DNA of 64,000 nucleotides from NCBI GenBank assembly GCA_011799875.1, contig CM022303.1:64684171-64748170 (forward strand), given 5' to 3'. The position numbers were made by a program, and so were the translations under genes. Positions 45,769 through 58,813 of this stretch are shown one piece after another. Source of the DNA: Thinopyrum elongatum (Eukaryota; Streptophyta; Magnoliopsida; Poales; Poaceae). The notes under the pieces are model-generated. The model was not told where the DNA came from, searched no databases, and worked only from the letters and a program-made list of their open reading frames with translations. The number at the start of each line of letters is the position of its first letter. Position 1 is the stretch's first letter.

Positions 45769-48700
45769 ATGGCTGACGATTCCCCTCCTCCACCTTATAT
45801 TGCCGCAATGATGCAGCATTTTATGACCGGACTAATGGCTCAATTCCCAAATCAGAATGCTCAACAGCAGAATGCTCCAATAACTCTGCTAGAATTTGTG
45901 CGCCTCAACCCGTCCGTTTTCCGCAACTCCACCAATCCTATGGATGCTGATGATTGGCTTCGTGACATCCTGTTTGAGATGGAGTTGGCAAATGTTGCCA
46001 CTGACAGTTACGTCACCTTTGTGACATTCCACTTAAAGGGTCCAGCTGCTCAATGGTGGGAAAGCCACAAGGCTATGTTGCCTGCAGAGACTGTAACCAC
46101 TTGGCAGGAATTCCAATCAGCTTTTCGTGCACGGTACATTCCTCAAGGTCTGATGGACCAGAAGAAGCAGGAGTTCCGTAAACTCTCTCAGGGTAAAATG
46201 ACTGTGGATGAATATCAGAGGAAATTCCTTCAATTATCCCGCTATGCTGCGGATGACGTCGACACCGACACTCGCAAGCAGGAGAAATTCCGTGAAGGAC
46301 TACGTACTGATATAAAACTTGCACTTGCTGTCCATGATTGCACAGAATTCGCAACGCTTGTCAGCAAATCTTTCCAAGTTGAAACAGCTCTGACTGAGTA
46401 CCAGGAGTCGCTCAAGCGCACTCATGAAGCTGACTCAACCACGGGTCAGCCTATTCAGAAACGTCGAGTCTGGATCCCACACAATGTTCATCATCAACCT
46501 GCTCCAACACCAAGGCCGTCTTATGTTGCACCTCGACTGCCTTCACCGCCGAGACAGCTAGCGGTTCATGATGGACCGCCTAATGTTATGGCTTCTCCTC
46601 AGGTTGTACCACGTCCTCCTGATGGTCGTACGAAGGGCCATCGAACCCATCGTTGCAGAAATCGTAAGGCCAAGATGTCTGCTATGGACCGAGGCCAGGT
46701 TACTCACGTCAAAATGGGAGAAGCTCGTGAGTCTCCAAAAATCGTGATGGGAACTCTGTCAGTTAATTCAGTTGCAGCTTCTGTTCTCTTTGATTCCAGG
46801 GCATCACATTCCTTTGTGTCTCAACAATTTGCTCAGCGACATGAGCTACCTCTAGAGTTCTTGCCCACACCATTAGAGATTATCACTCCCCGTTCCAGGT
46901 GGCAAACCAAGATGGTAAGTCACAACAATCAGATCAAAATTGAAGGGTTGATGTTCTCTTCTTCCCTTATTGCTCTTGGACCTTCCGACATAGACATCAT
47001 TCTAGGTATGGACTGGTTGACCGCCCATAATGCTTTGATTGACTGTGCTGCTAAGAAAGTCCAACTTACCCATTCTTCGGGCCAGACAGTCAGATACTCA
47101 GCCCGAATAGCTCAAGATGCTGAGAGCCAGATATATGTTCTGAATGCATTGAATGCTTCACCTCTTGAAGGCATCGAGAACGTTCCAGTGGTTCGTGATT
47201 TTCAAGATGTATTTCCAGAGGAACTTCCAGGAATACCCCCTGCTAGAGCTGTTGAGTTCGTCATCGACTTGAAGCCCGGCACTACCCCTATTGTGAAGCG
47301 TCCTTATAAAATGCCTCCGCATCATCTTCTCGAGCTTAAGGAAGAAATCGACACGTCACTTAAGAAGGGCTTCATCCACCCCAGTTCCTCCGCTGGGGGA
47401 GCACCTTCACTCTTCATTAAGAAGAAGGATGGAACTAACCGATTGGTTCAGGATTATCGGCCCATTAACCAAGCTACAATCCAGAATAAATATCCGCTTC
47501 CTCGGATCAATGATTTGTATGATCAACTTGCCGGTTCCTCAGTATTCTCTAAACTTGATTTGAGGTTGGGTTATCATCAGATCCGTGTTCGTGAAGAGGA
47601 TATTCCCAAGACTGCATTTGTTACTCGCTATGGCTCCTACGAGTACACGGTCATGTCATTTGGCCTAACAAATGCTCCAGCCACATTCTCCCGTCTGATG
47701 AATTACATCTTCATGGATTACCTCGACAAATTTGTCGTGGTATATCTGGATGATATTCTGGTATATTCGAAGAATAAAGAAGAACATGCTGAACACCTCC
47801 GTCTTGTACTGGAAAGGCTCCGAGAACACCAGTTGTATGCCAAATACTCCAAATGTGAATTATGGCTTTCTGAAGTAACGTATCTTGGTCATGTGATTTC
47901 CAAGGATGGAATTGCCGTTAACCCAGAATGAGTTTAGGCTATTCTTGACTGGACTCCTCCGAAGAACGTCAAGCAAGTGAGAAGTTTTCTCGGCCTTGCA
48001 AGCTATTGCCGTCGATTTGTCGAGAACTTTTCTAAGATTGCTAAGCCCCTGACTGATCTGCTTCACAAGGGCGTTAAACTTGAATGGACAGAAAAATGTC
48101 AGGAAAGTTTTCAAGCACTCAAAGACAAGCTGACATCTGCCCCAGTACTATCTCCTCCAGATACCCGCAAAGACTTCGTGATTTATTGTGACGCATCCCG
48201 TGAAGGATTAGGCTGTGTCCTAATGCAAGAGCGTAAAGTGATTGCCTATGGCTCTCGTCAGTTGTGCCCACATGAAGAGAATTATCCGGTACATGATCTA
48301 GAATTAGCTGCTGTCATCTATGCACTGCAATTGTGGCGACATTACCTTCTCGGTAATCGTTGCGAGATCTACACGGATCATAAAAGTCTGAAGTACTTGT
48401 TCACTCAACCATCTCTAAACCTCCGTCAGCAAAGATGGATGGAGGCCATTGCGGACTATGATTTGGGTATTTCCTATACCCCTGGCAAGGCTAACGTGAT
48501 GGCTGATGCCTTAAGCCGCAAGTCCTATTGCGACAACCTCATGGTTAGGCGAGCTCAGCCTCGTCTTTTTGAAGAACTGCGCAAGCTAAATCTGCGTATT
48601 GTTCCACAGGGTTCTCTTAATAACCTTGTGATACAACCAGATCTTGAGAAAGCTGTTAAGAATGCACAAGCTAAAGATGCTGAAGTTGATCTGATGAAGA

Positions 48701-50082
48701 AAAATCTTCACCTTGAAAAGTACAGGGATTTCTCGCTGTCTGAAGATGGAACCTTGTATTTCAGAAACCGCATTGTGGTACCTCGCTTCGAACTCATGAC
48801 TGACAAAGTCATGAAGGAGGCACATGATACCCCGCTGTCTATTCATCCGGGTAGCACCAAGATGTATCGTGATCTCCGTCAAAGGTACTGGTGGTCTAGA
48901 ATGAAGCAGGACATTGCTCGCTATGTTGCTGAATGTGATGTGTGTCGTCGCGTTAAAGCAGAACATCAGAAGCCTGCTGGAATTCTGCAGCCGTTACCTA
49001 TTCCTCTATGGAAATGGGATAAGGTTCAGATGGATTTCGTTACAGGACTTCCCAGGTCACAGAAGGGTCACGATGCTATTCTTGTCGTCGTCGACCAACT
49101 CTCTAAAGTTGCACACTTTCTGCCTGTCAAAGAGACTATCACTGCTAGTCAGTTAGCAGAATTGTATATCTCCAGAATTGTTTCACTCCACGGTATTCCA
49201 ATGGAGATTAGTTCGGACCGTGGCGGTCTTTTCACCTCCAAGTTCTGGGAAAGTTTCCAAACAGCTATGGGAACTCATATTACCTGGAGTTCAGCTTATC
49301 ACCCTCAATCCCAAGGCCAAGTTGAACGAGTTAATCAAGTGCTTGAAGACATGCTTCGGGCTTGTGTTATTTCTTTCGGCAAGAAATGGTAAGAATCTCT
49401 CCCGTATGCCGAGTTCTCTTATAACAACAGCTATCAAGCCAGCTTGAAAATGACCCCCTTCAAAGTACTCTATGGACGTAAGTGTCGAACCCCTCTGAAT
49501 TGGTCAGAAACTGGGGAATGACCGCTCGTGGGTCCGGATATTATTCAACACGCCGAAGAACAAGTTCGTATTGTCCGGGAAAATCTCAAGGCGGCTCAGG
49601 ACCGCCAGAAGAGCAACTATGATCGGAAACGATGGGGTTTGACTTATCAACCTGGTGATCAAACTTATCTGCGTGTCACTCCTATGAAGGGCACTCACCA
49701 TTTCGGAATCAAGGGCATGTTAGCTCCACGCTACATTGGTCCTTTTCGCATTATTGCTAGACGTGGACAGGTGGCATATAAATTGGAGTTGCCGCCGCAA
49801 TTCTCTCATATCCACGACGTCTTCCATGTGTCACAACTTCGTAAATGCTTCCACGAATCTCCGCACCGAGCAGTGGATCACGAGGTGCTCGAATTGCAAG
49901 ATGACCTATCTTATAAGGAGCATCCGATCCGCATTCTCGATGAAGCTGAACGTCGGACCCGTCAGAAGGTTACCAAGTTCCTCAAAGTGCCGTGGTCAAA
50001 TCATACTGAAGATGAAGCCACTTGGGAACTCGAGGATAATCTTCGTGCGGAATACCCCGAACTTTTTCCTTCTACCTCTTAA
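45769..50082 (+). pseudogene. Gypsy A gag-pol with four stops
   Basis: Starts [14 protein letters not shown]. Retrotransposon gag domain ([15 protein letters not shown]) lies at about residues 40-220. The CCHC knuckle expected after it is not recognisable; a basic [10 protein letters not shown] stretch stands there. The protease motif reads FDSRASHSF, so the catalytic DSG has become DSR. RT carries [10 protein letters not shown] (47743-47772). RNase H has FVIYCDASREGLG (48175-48213). Integrase has an HPGS...CDVCRR zinc region (48844-48954), MDFVTGLP, SDRGG and a catalytic-type QGQVERVN (49315-49338). The C-terminus is chromodomain-like (EATWELEDNLRAEYPELF). The order RT, RNase H, integrase is Gypsy. 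Stops: 47929-47931, 47935-47937, 49390-49392, 49519-49521. Confidence 0.92.
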
Positions 50083-50118
50083 TTCTCGGGACGAGAATTC
50101 TTGTTAGTGGAGGAGATT

Positions 50119-50594
50119 TATAACACCTATGTATTAAGCTACAGTAATCACCCTGTTGATAATGCCATGTCATCAGGATCAACAGTGCTTAATCATCATT
50201 AGTAGTAAATCTCTTTCAAATTCAAATGGAAATTCAAACTGAAAGTGGAAAATAAAAGTTGTTCAAATCAGAATCTAAAATGTTCATTAAATGACAAATA
50301 TTTCAGAGACCATTCTAAAATCATAACCAATAATTTATAAATTTGATAGGTGGCTCTAACTTTAACAAAACAGTAAGGATTAATGCATTTTGTTTATTAT
50401 AAAAATTGTGTGAACTCAAATTGACTCCAAACTAATTTTTGGTAGTAGTAGAGGATGCCTAGTAATTATTGGGACATTTGCCATGTTTTACAAAAATCAT
50501 TTTGAGGCCTAACAATTTACTAAACAGGAGATACGAATAAATAAAAAAGAAAAAGAAAAGGAAAGAAGAAAACAAAAAGGAAAAGCCGCCCCCC
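50119..50594 (+). repeat. 3' LTR of Gypsy A, first part
   Basis: Aligns with 41199-41680 of the 5' LTR (first bases TATAACACC instead of TGTAACACC), with roughly 3% differences by eye. It breaks off in the C-run, where another LTR starts. Confidence 0.85.
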
Positions 50595-52334
50595 TGTAAC
50601 ACCCCCGGTGATTAGCTACAGTAATCACTTTTGATAATGACATGTCAGCGAGATTAACAGTGCATAATCATCATTAGCATCATATTGCATTTCAACTCCT
50701 AAGTCAAATTCAAATTTAAATGAAAGTGAAATATGAAAGTTGTCCAACATAAAAACTAAAATGTTCGATAAATAACAAATATTGCAGAGGCTAGTCTAAA
50801 ATTGAAACTAACAAATAATAAAATAATTAGGTGGCTCTAACATAATTAAAACAGCTTGGATTAATGCATATTAATTATTATAAAAATTGTGTGAACTCCA
50901 ATTGTCTCCAAACTAATTTTTGGTAGTGCTAGGTAATACCTAGTATTTGTTGGAGCAATTGTTATGTTTTACAAAAACCATTAGGAGGCCTGACTATTTA
51001 CTAAACTGAGAAAAGAGAATAAAGAAAAAGATAAAAGAAAAACAAAACAGAAAAGGAAGAAAAAGGAAACCCCCCCTCCCCCCCCATGGCCCAACTGGGC
51101 CACCGGCCCACCCCGCCTCCCTTATCCCCTGGGAGACCCCCAGAAACCCTAGCCACTACCCACTCCCCTCGCACCCCCCCTCCTCCCCCGATCCCCTCCT
51201 GGATCGGGATCGCCCCGAGCCGCGCGCTCGCCTCGCCCTCGCTCGACGCGCCCCGCCGCCTCGACGCCGACGCCGCCGCTCGCCGACCTCCTCGTCCTCC
51301 TCCCCAACCGGCCTCTTCGAGCCTCACCGGCGAACCCCTGCATCGGGGGTATGAACCCCTCCCCCTCCTCATCCCCGCCGATTCGCTGCCGCCGCTGCTC
51401 GCTGCGGCGCCCGTCCTCGACGCGCCGTGCTCGCCGCGGCCACCGCTGCGCCCGTTCGCTGCGGCCCCGCTTGCTGCTCGCTGCTGCGTCGCTCGCCGCA
51501 GCCGCTGGTCCGCGCCGCGCTCCCGCTCGCCTCGCGCCACCGTAGCCCCCCGCTGCCGCAGCTGCCCTGCTCCGCCAGCCTCGCGCCCGCGCGTGCCTGG
51601 ACGAGCCCTGTGGCTATCGCCCCGCGCCGCGCCTCCTCCCCTGCTGCTGCTGCTGCTTCTACTTCGCTTCGCCGCGGGCCACTGCCCCCCCTGGCCACCC
51701 CCCTCGGCCCAGCTCGCCGCCGGCGCCCGCGGCTGCTGCTGCGGCACGGCCGTGCGCCGTCACCCTTTGCTCCACCGGCGCCCCGCCACTGGCTCGGGTT
51801 ACCCCGCCCGCGCCCAGTGCCCGTTCGGGCGGCGCCCGCAACGCCCGCGCCCTCTGTGGCCCTGGGGGCCACCGACAGATGGGCCCGGTGCCCCCCTGAC
51901 TATGACACGCGGGGCCCACGCCCAAAAACATTTTAATAAAAAAAGTAAAAAGTAAAAATAAAAATAATTAGAATAGTTAATTAATTAATTAGTTAATTAA
52001 TCCTGAGTAGGTTAATCTAATTAACTAATTAGTGTTAATTAAACAGTAATTAGTAATTAACTTAATTAACCTTGCTGACGTCAGCATGATGTCATGCTGA
52101 TGTCATCGCAGCACTGTTTCGGATAATGTTAATTTAAATATTTAAATAAATTCCAGAAATTAATAAAAACTTTAGAAAATCATATTAAATAAACCGTAAC
52201 TCCGATGAAAATACTTTATACATGAAATTTGCTCAGAATTCCGATACGAACCCGAATACGCCCTCCATATTCCCGTCAGATGCCTCTAGCTATAAGAACA
52301 TTGAACTTTTAGACCGATTTCGATAAATGAATAG
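50595..52334 (+). repeat. LTR fragment of a related Gypsy element (B)
   Basis: Begins TGTAACACCCCCGGTGATTA and follows the same plan as the Gypsy A LTR: an AT-rich start, a C-run, a GC-rich block (51060-51900), and an AT-rich stretch with TGACGTCAGCATGATGTCAT. It is clearly more diverged from A than A's two LTRs are from each other. It lacks its 3' end, which was lost at the 52334/52335 junction. GC-block open frames of up to 289 codons on both strands are not genes. Confidence 0.8.
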
Positions 52335-55300
52335 TGCGAAAGACCTATGAGGCGTCTCGATCTATCCCTATAGATCTTGATGCCTAATATATAAGCAGCT
52401 TCTCCAAGGTCCTTCATTGAAAAACACTTATTCAAGTAGGCCTTTATACTTTCCAAGAATTCTATATCATTTCCCATCAGCAGTATGTCATCCACATATA
52501 ATATGAGAAATGCTACAGAGCTCCCACTCACTTTCTTGTAAACACAGGCTTCTCCATAAGTCTGTGTGAACCCAAACGCTTTGATCATCTCATCAAAGCG
52601 AATGTTCCAACTCCGAGATGCTTGCACCAGCCCATAGATTGAGCGCTGGAGCTTGCATACCTTGTCAGCATTCTCAGGGTCGACAAAACCTTCCGGTTGC
52701 ATCATATACAACTCTTCCTTAAGAAAACCATTAAGGAATGCCGTTTTGACGTCCATTTGCCATATCTCATAATCATAGTATGCGGCAATTGCTAACATGA
52801 TTCTGACGGATTTCAGCTTCGCTACGGGTGAGAAAGTCTCATCGTAGTCAACCCCTTGAACTTGTCGATAACCCTTAGCGACAAGCCGAGTCACATTACC
52901 ATCCGCGTCAGTCTTCTTCTTAAAGATCCATTTATTTTCTATGGCTTGCCGATCATCGGGCAAGTCAGTCAAAGTCCATACTTCGTTTTCATACATGGAT
53001 CCTATCTCGGATTTCATGGCTTCAAGCCATTTGTCGGAATCCGGGCCCGCCATCGCTTCTTCATAGTTCGAAGGTTCACTGTTGTCTAACAACATGATTT
53101 CCAGGACAGGATTGCCGTACCACTCTGGTGCGGAACGTGTCCTTGTGGACCTTCGAAGTTCAGTGGTAGCTTGATCATGATCATTATCATTAACTTCCTC
53201 TCTAGCCGGTGCAGGCTCCACAGAAACATTTTCCTGTGCTGCGCTACTCTCCGGTTCGAGGGTCATCTCATCAAGCTCCACTTTCCTCCCACTTACTTCT
53301 TTCGAGAGAAACTCTTTCTCTAGAAAGGATCCATTCCTGGCAACAAAGATCTTGCCCTTGGATCTTAGGTAGAAGGTATACCCAATAGTTTCCTTAGGGT
53401 ATCCTATGAATACGCATTTTTCCGACTTGGGTTCGAGCTTCTCTGGTTGAAGTTTCTTCACATAAGCATCGCATCCCCAAACTTTCAGAAACGACAGCTT
53501 AGGTTTCTTCCCAAACCATAATTCATACGGTGTCGTCTCAACGGATTTTGACGGTGCCCTATTTAAAGTGAATGCGGCAGTCTCTAAAGCATAACCCCAA
53601 AAGGATAGCGGTAAATCGGTAAGAGACATCATAGATCGCACCATATCCAATAGAGTGCGATTACGACGTTCGGACACACCATTACGCTGAGGTGTTCCAG
53701 GCGGCGTGAGTTGTGAAACAATTCCACATTTCCTTAAGTGCTTGCCAAATTCATGACTCAAATATTCTCCTCCACGATCTGATCGTAAGAACTTTATTTT
53801 CTTGTCACGTTGATTCTCAACCTCACTCTGAAATTCCTTGAACTTTTCAAAGGTCTCAGACTTGTGCTTCATCAAGTAGACATACCCATATCTACTCAAA
53901 TCATCGGTGAGGGTGAGAACATAACGATAACCACCGCGAGCCTCAACACTCATTGGACCACACACATCAGTATGTATGATCTCCAATAAGTTGGTTGCTC
54001 GCTCCATTGTTCCGGAGAACGGAGTCTTGGTCATCTTGCCCAAGAGGCATGGTTCGCATCTGTCAAATGATTCATAATCAAGAGACTCCAAAAGTCCATC
54101 TGCATGGAGTTTCTTCATGCGTTTAACACCGATATGACCAAGGCGGCAGTGCCACAAGTATGTGGGACTATCGTTATCAACCTTGCATTTCTTGGCATTC
54201 ACATTATAAACATGTGTAACATCACGTTCGAGATTCAATAAAATAAACCATTCACCAGCGGGGCATGACCATAAAACATATCTCTCATATAAATAGAACA
54301 ACCATTATTCTCAGATTTAAATGAGTAGCCATCTCGCATTAAGCGAGATCCAGATACAATGTTCATGCTCAAAGCTGGCACTAAATAACAATTATTGAGG
54401 TTTAAAACTAATCCCGTAGGTAGATGCAGAGGTAGCGTGCCGACGGCGATCACATCGACCTTGGAACCATTCCCGACGCGCATCGTCACCTCGTCCTTTG
54501 CCAGTCTACGCTGATTCCGCAGTTCCTGCTTTGAGTTACAAATATGAGCAACCGCACCGGTATCAAATACCCAGGAACTACTACGAGTGCTGGTAAGGTA
54601 CACATCAATTACATGTATATCACATATACCTTTGGTATTGCCGGCCTTCTTATCTGCTAAGTACTTGGGGCAATTCCGCTTCCAGTGACCATTTCCCTTG
54701 CAATAAAAGCACTCAGTCTCAGGCTTGGGTCCATTCTTTGACTTCTTCCCGGCAGCTGGCTTACCGGGCGCGGCAACTCCCTTGCCGTCCTTCTTGAAGT
54801 TCTTCTTACCCTTGCCCTTCTTGAACTTAGTGGTTTTATTCACCATCAACACTTGATGTTCCTTTCTGATCTCTGCCTCCGCTGACTTCAGCATCGCATA
54901 TACCTCAGGAATGGTCTTTTCCATCCCCTGCATGTTGAAGTTCATCACAAAGCTCTTGTAGCTAGGTGGAAGCGACTGGAGGATTCTGTCAATGACCGCG
55001 TCATCCGGGAGATTAATCCCCAGCTGAGACAAGCGGCTGTGCAACCCAGACATTTTGAGTATGTGCTCGCTGACAGAACTATTTTCCTTCATCTTACAGC
55101 TGTAGAACTTATCGGAGACTTCATATCTCTCGATCCGGGCATGAGCTTGGAAAACCATTTTCAGCTCTTCGAACATCTCATATGCTCCGTGATGCTCAAA
55201 ACGCTTTTGGAGCCCCGGTTCTAAGCTGAAGAGCATGCCGCACTGAACGAAGGAGTAATCATCGGTGCGTGTCTGCCAAACGTTCAAATCGTCTGGCAGT

Positions 55301-55473
55301 GCTGGGAGAGCAGGTGGGCCACCTAACGGTGCTTCAAGGACATATGATTTCTTGGCAGCTATGAGGATAATCCTCAAGTTACGGACCCAGTCTGCATAGT
55401 TGCTACCATCGTCTTTCAGCTTGTTTTTCTCTAGGAACGCGTTGAAGTTGAGGGTAACATTAGCGTTGGCCAT
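52335..55473 (-). pseudogene. Gag-pol of element C, frameshifted and truncated
   Basis: Begins MANANVTLNFNAF at 55473. Gag has NYADWVRNLRIIL, then a full zinc knuckle CFYCKGNGHWKRNC and the protease motif WVFDTGAVAH. A 5-base tandem duplication (TTTATTTTAT on the minus strand, about 54236-54246) shifts the frame before the integrase. The integrase zinc region (HCRLGH) and core (HTDVCGP, SDRGGEY) and RT up to YVDDILLMGND (about 52485-52517) follow in the new frame. About four residues are missing before RLVAKGY in RT, an in-frame deletion. The frame ends in foreign sequence past 52335. Non-functional. Confidence 0.9.
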
Positions 55474-56726
55474 TTGATCTACAAGGTAGATATGTAACAT
55501 TTAGACTAAGTTCATGACAATTAAGTTCATCTAATCAAATTATTTAATGAACTCCCACTCAGATAGACATCCGTTTCGTCATCTAAGTGATACATGATCC
55601 GAATCGACTAGGCCGTGTCCGATCATCACGTGAGACGGACTAGTCATCAACGGTGAACATCTCTATGTTGATCGTATCTTCTATACGACTCATGTTCGAC
55701 CTTTCGGTCTCTTGTGCTCCGAGGCCATGTCTGTACATGCTAGGCTCGTCAAGTCAACCTAAGTGTATTGCTGTGTAAATCTGGCTTACACCCGTTGTAT
55801 TCGAACGTTAGAATCTATCACACCCGATCAACACGTAGTGCTTCGAAACAACGAACCTTCGCAACGGTGCACAGTTAGGGGGAACACTTTCTTGAAATTT
55901 TAGTGAGGGATCATCTTATATGCTACCGTCGTTCTAAGCAAATAAGATGCAAAAACATGATAAACATCACATGCAATCAAAATAGTGACATGATATGGCC
56001 ATTATCACTTCGCTCCTTTTGATCTCCATCTTCGGGGCTCCATGATCATCATCGTCACCGGCATGACACCATGATCTCCATCATCGTGTCTTCATGAAGT
56101 TGTCTCGCCAACTATTACTTCTACTACTACGGCTAACGGTTAGCAATAAAGTAAAGTAATTACATGGCGAATTTCAATGACACGCAGGTCATATAATAAA
56201 TTAAGACAACTCCTATGGCTCCTGCCGGTTGTCATACTCATCGACATGCAAGTCATGATTCCTATTACAAGAACATGATCATCTCATACATCACATATAT
56301 CATTCATCACATCCTTTGGCCATATCACATCACAAAGCACTTGCTGCAAAAACAAGTTAGACGTCCTCTAATTGTTGTTGCAAGTTTTTACGTGGCTGCT
56401 ATAGGTTTCTAGCAAGAACGTTTCTTACCTACGCCAAAACCACAACGTGATATGCCAATTTCTATTTACCCTTCATAAGGACCCTGTTCATCGAATCCGA
56501 TCCGACTAAAGTGGGAGAGACAGACACCCGCTAGCCACCTTATGCAACTAGTGCATGTCAGTCGGTGGAACCTGTCTCACGTAAGCGTACATGTAAGGTC
56601 GGTCCGGGCCGCTTCATCCCACAGTGCCGCCGAATCAAGATAAGACTAGTAACGGCAAGAAGATTGACAAATCGACGCCCACAACTACTTTGTGTTTTAC
56701 TCGTGCAAGATACTACGCATAGACCT
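55474..56726 (-). other. Leader of element C
   Basis: About 1.25 kb between primer site and gag, related in inverse orientation to 8212-9449 of the Angela-like element. No gene seen. Confidence 0.65.
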
Positions 56727-56740
56727 AGCTCATGATGCCA
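56727..56740 (-). other. Primer-binding site of element C
   Basis: TGGCATCATGAGCT on the minus strand, one base from the LTR. It is in the position of the tRNA-Met primer site but with several changes. Confidence 0.65.
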
Positions 56741-56741
56741 C

Positions 56742-58457
56742 TGTTGGAGATCGTAGCAGAATTTTAAAATTTTCTACGCATCACCAAGATCAATCTATGG
56801 AGTCATCTAGCAACGAGAGAGAGGGGAGTGCATCTACATACCTTTGTAGATCGCGAGCGGAAGCGTTCAAGAGAACGGGGTTGATGGAGTCGTACTCGTC
56901 GTGATCCAAATCACCGATGACCGAGCGCCGAATGGACGGCACCTCCGTGTTCAACACACGTACGGTTGGGAGAGACGTCTCCTCCTTCTTGATCCAGCAA
57001 GGGGAAAGGAGAGGTTGATGAGGATCCAGCAGCACGACGGCGTGGTGGTGGAAGCAGCGGGATCTCGGCAGGGCTTCACCAAGCACCAACGAGAGGGAGA
57101 GGTGTCACGGGAGGAGAGGGAGGCGCCAGGGGCTGGGGTGTGTCCTCCCTCCCACCCCTCCACTATTTATAGGGGGAAGGGGAGAGGGGGCCGGCCCCCT
57201 CAGATCCAATCTGAGGGGAGGGGCGGCGGCCAAGGGGGTGGCTTGCCCCCCAAGCCAGGTGGAGGCGCCCCCCACCCCTAGGGTTCCCAACCCTAGGCGC
57301 AGGGGAGGCCCATAGGGGGGCGCACCAGCCCACCAGGGGCTGGTTCCCTTCCCACTTCAGCCCATGGGGCCCTCCGGGATAGGTGGCCCCACCCGGTGGA
57401 CCCCCGGGACCCTTCCGGTGGTCCCGGTACAATACCGATTACCCCCGAAACCTTCCCGGTGGCCGAAACTGGACTTCCTATATACAATTCTTTACATCCG
57501 GACCATTCCGGAACTCCTCGTGACGTCCGGGATCTCATCCGGGACTCCGAACAACTTTCGGGTTACCGCATACTAATATCTCTACAACCCTAGCTTCACC
57601 GAACCTTAAGTGTGTAGACCCTACGGGTTCGGGAGACACGCAGACATGACCGAGACGACTCTCCGGTCAATAACCAACAGCGGGATCTGGATACCCATGT
57701 TGGCTCCCACATGCTCCTCGATGATCTCATCGGATGAACCACGATGTCGAGGATTCAATCAATCCCGTACGCAATTCCCTTTGTCTATCGGTACGATACT
57801 TGCCCGAGATTCGATCGTCGGTATACCGATACCTTGTTCAATCTCGTTACCGGCAAGTCTCTTTACTCGTTTCCGTAACACATCATCCTGTGAACAACTC
57901 CTTGATCACATTGAGCTCATTATGATGATGTCCTACCGAGTGGGCCCAAAGGTACCTCTCCGTCACACGGAGTGACAAATCCCAGTCTCGATTCGTGCCA
58001 ACCCAACAGACACTTTCGGAGATACCCGTAGTGCACCTTTATAGCCACCCAGTTACGTTGTGACGTTTGGTACACCCAAAGCACTCCTACGGTATCCGGG
58101 AGTTGCACAATCTCATGGTCTAAGGAAAAGTTACTTGACATTGAAAAAGCTTTAGCAAACGAACTACACGATCTAGTGCTAGGCTTAGGATTGGGTCTTG
58201 TCCATCACATCATTCTCCTAATGATGTGATCCCGTTATCAATGACATCCAATGTCCATGGTCAGGAAACCGTAACCATCTATTGATCAACGAGCTAGTCA
58301 ACTAGAGGCTTACTAGGGACATGTTGTGGTCTATGTATTCACACATGTATTACGATTTCCGGATAACACAATTATAGCATGAATAACAGACAATTATCAT
58401 GAACAAGGAAATATAATAATAACCATTTTATTATTGCCTCTAGGGCATATTTCCAAC
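56742..58457 (-). repeat. 5' LTR of element C
   Basis: 1716 bp, with ends TGTTGG/CCAACA. It contains TATAAATA at 57164-57171 (minus strand) followed by a GC-rich leader. Open frames at 56901-57593 and 57610-57975 are LTR composition effects. Confidence 0.9.
57164..57171 (-). promoter_or_regulatory. TATA box of the element C 5' LTR
   Basis: CCCCTATAAATAGTGG on the minus strand, about 420 bases before the LTR end. This is the usual place of the core promoter in BARE-like LTRs. Function is inferred. Confidence 0.6.
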
Positions 58458-58813
58458 AACTACTACCCAGAGGATGGATACTACTACGAGTTGACTGACA
58501 ACCAGGAGTAGGATCGGAGGGTCCCAGGCAGGAGGCCTACGCCTTTCGATCGTAGTGTTTTATTTTGCCCCGCCTTTCTAAAGGCCCTTCTGTTTCTCTT
58601 TTAATATCTGTACTCAGATATCTGATGCTTCCGCTGACGCTTGTTCGCAAGTTTATGTATTCGAGCCCTCGAGGCCCCTGGCTTGTAATATAAAGCTTGT
58701 ATGACTTTATTTATGTTTTAGAGTTGTGTTGTGATATCTTCCCGTGAGTCCTTAGGCTTGATCGTGTGCATTTGCGTGTATGATTAGTGCACGATTGAGC
58801 TGGGGGCGTCACA
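58458..58813 (+). repeat. 3' LTR of Gypsy A, last part
   Basis: Nearly identical to 44798-45153 of the 5' LTR (about three differences seen in 356 bases), ending GGGGGCGTCACA. It is followed by the target duplication GAACC. Confidence 0.92.

Larger units (their letters stand above)
52335..58457 (-). mobile_element. BARE1/WIS-like Copia retrotransposon (C), 3' part deleted
   Basis: A minus-strand element with 5' LTR (56742-58457, starting TGTTGGAAATATGCCC in element orientation), primer site, leader, gag and most of pol. It ends abruptly inside RT, after the RDRSRRLIGLS motif, at 52335. The remaining RT end, RNase H and 3' LTR are absent. Its right end abuts Gypsy A LTR sequence at ACTACTACCC, an intact insertion junction. 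The left junction is a deletion breakpoint. Confidence 0.9.
41199..58813 (+). mobile_element. Tekay/Del-like Gypsy retrotransposon (A), 3' LTR disrupted
   Basis: 5' LTR 41199-45153, primer site 45157-45169, gag-pol 45769-50082, polypurine tract GTGGAGGAGAT (50107-50117). The 3' LTR starts at 50119 and resumes at 58458-58813 after foreign sequence. GAACC at 41194-41198 recurs at 58814-58818, proving that the distant piece is the true end of this element. A C-terminal chromodomain-like segment and the LTR start TGTAACACCCC fit the Tekay/Del lineage. Four stops and a damaged protease motif make it inactive. Confidence 0.9.

Noticed and set aside
51001..51955. Open frames of 248 and 289 codons in the Gypsy B LTR
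   Set aside because: Same compositional effect as in Gypsy A; the frames do not correspond between the two LTRs.
52286..55500. Possible endogenous retrovirus or pararetrovirus with an envelope gene
   Set aside because: Domain order and LTRs are plain Copia/Gypsy. No envelope-like frame with a signal peptide or membrane anchor lies between pol and the 3' LTR in any element here.
50595..58813. Gypsy B as a complete solo LTR ending at 58813
   Set aside because: The end piece 58458-58813 is almost identical to the Gypsy A 5' LTR, and the GAACC duplication pairs it with 41199, while B is diverged. The end therefore belongs to A.
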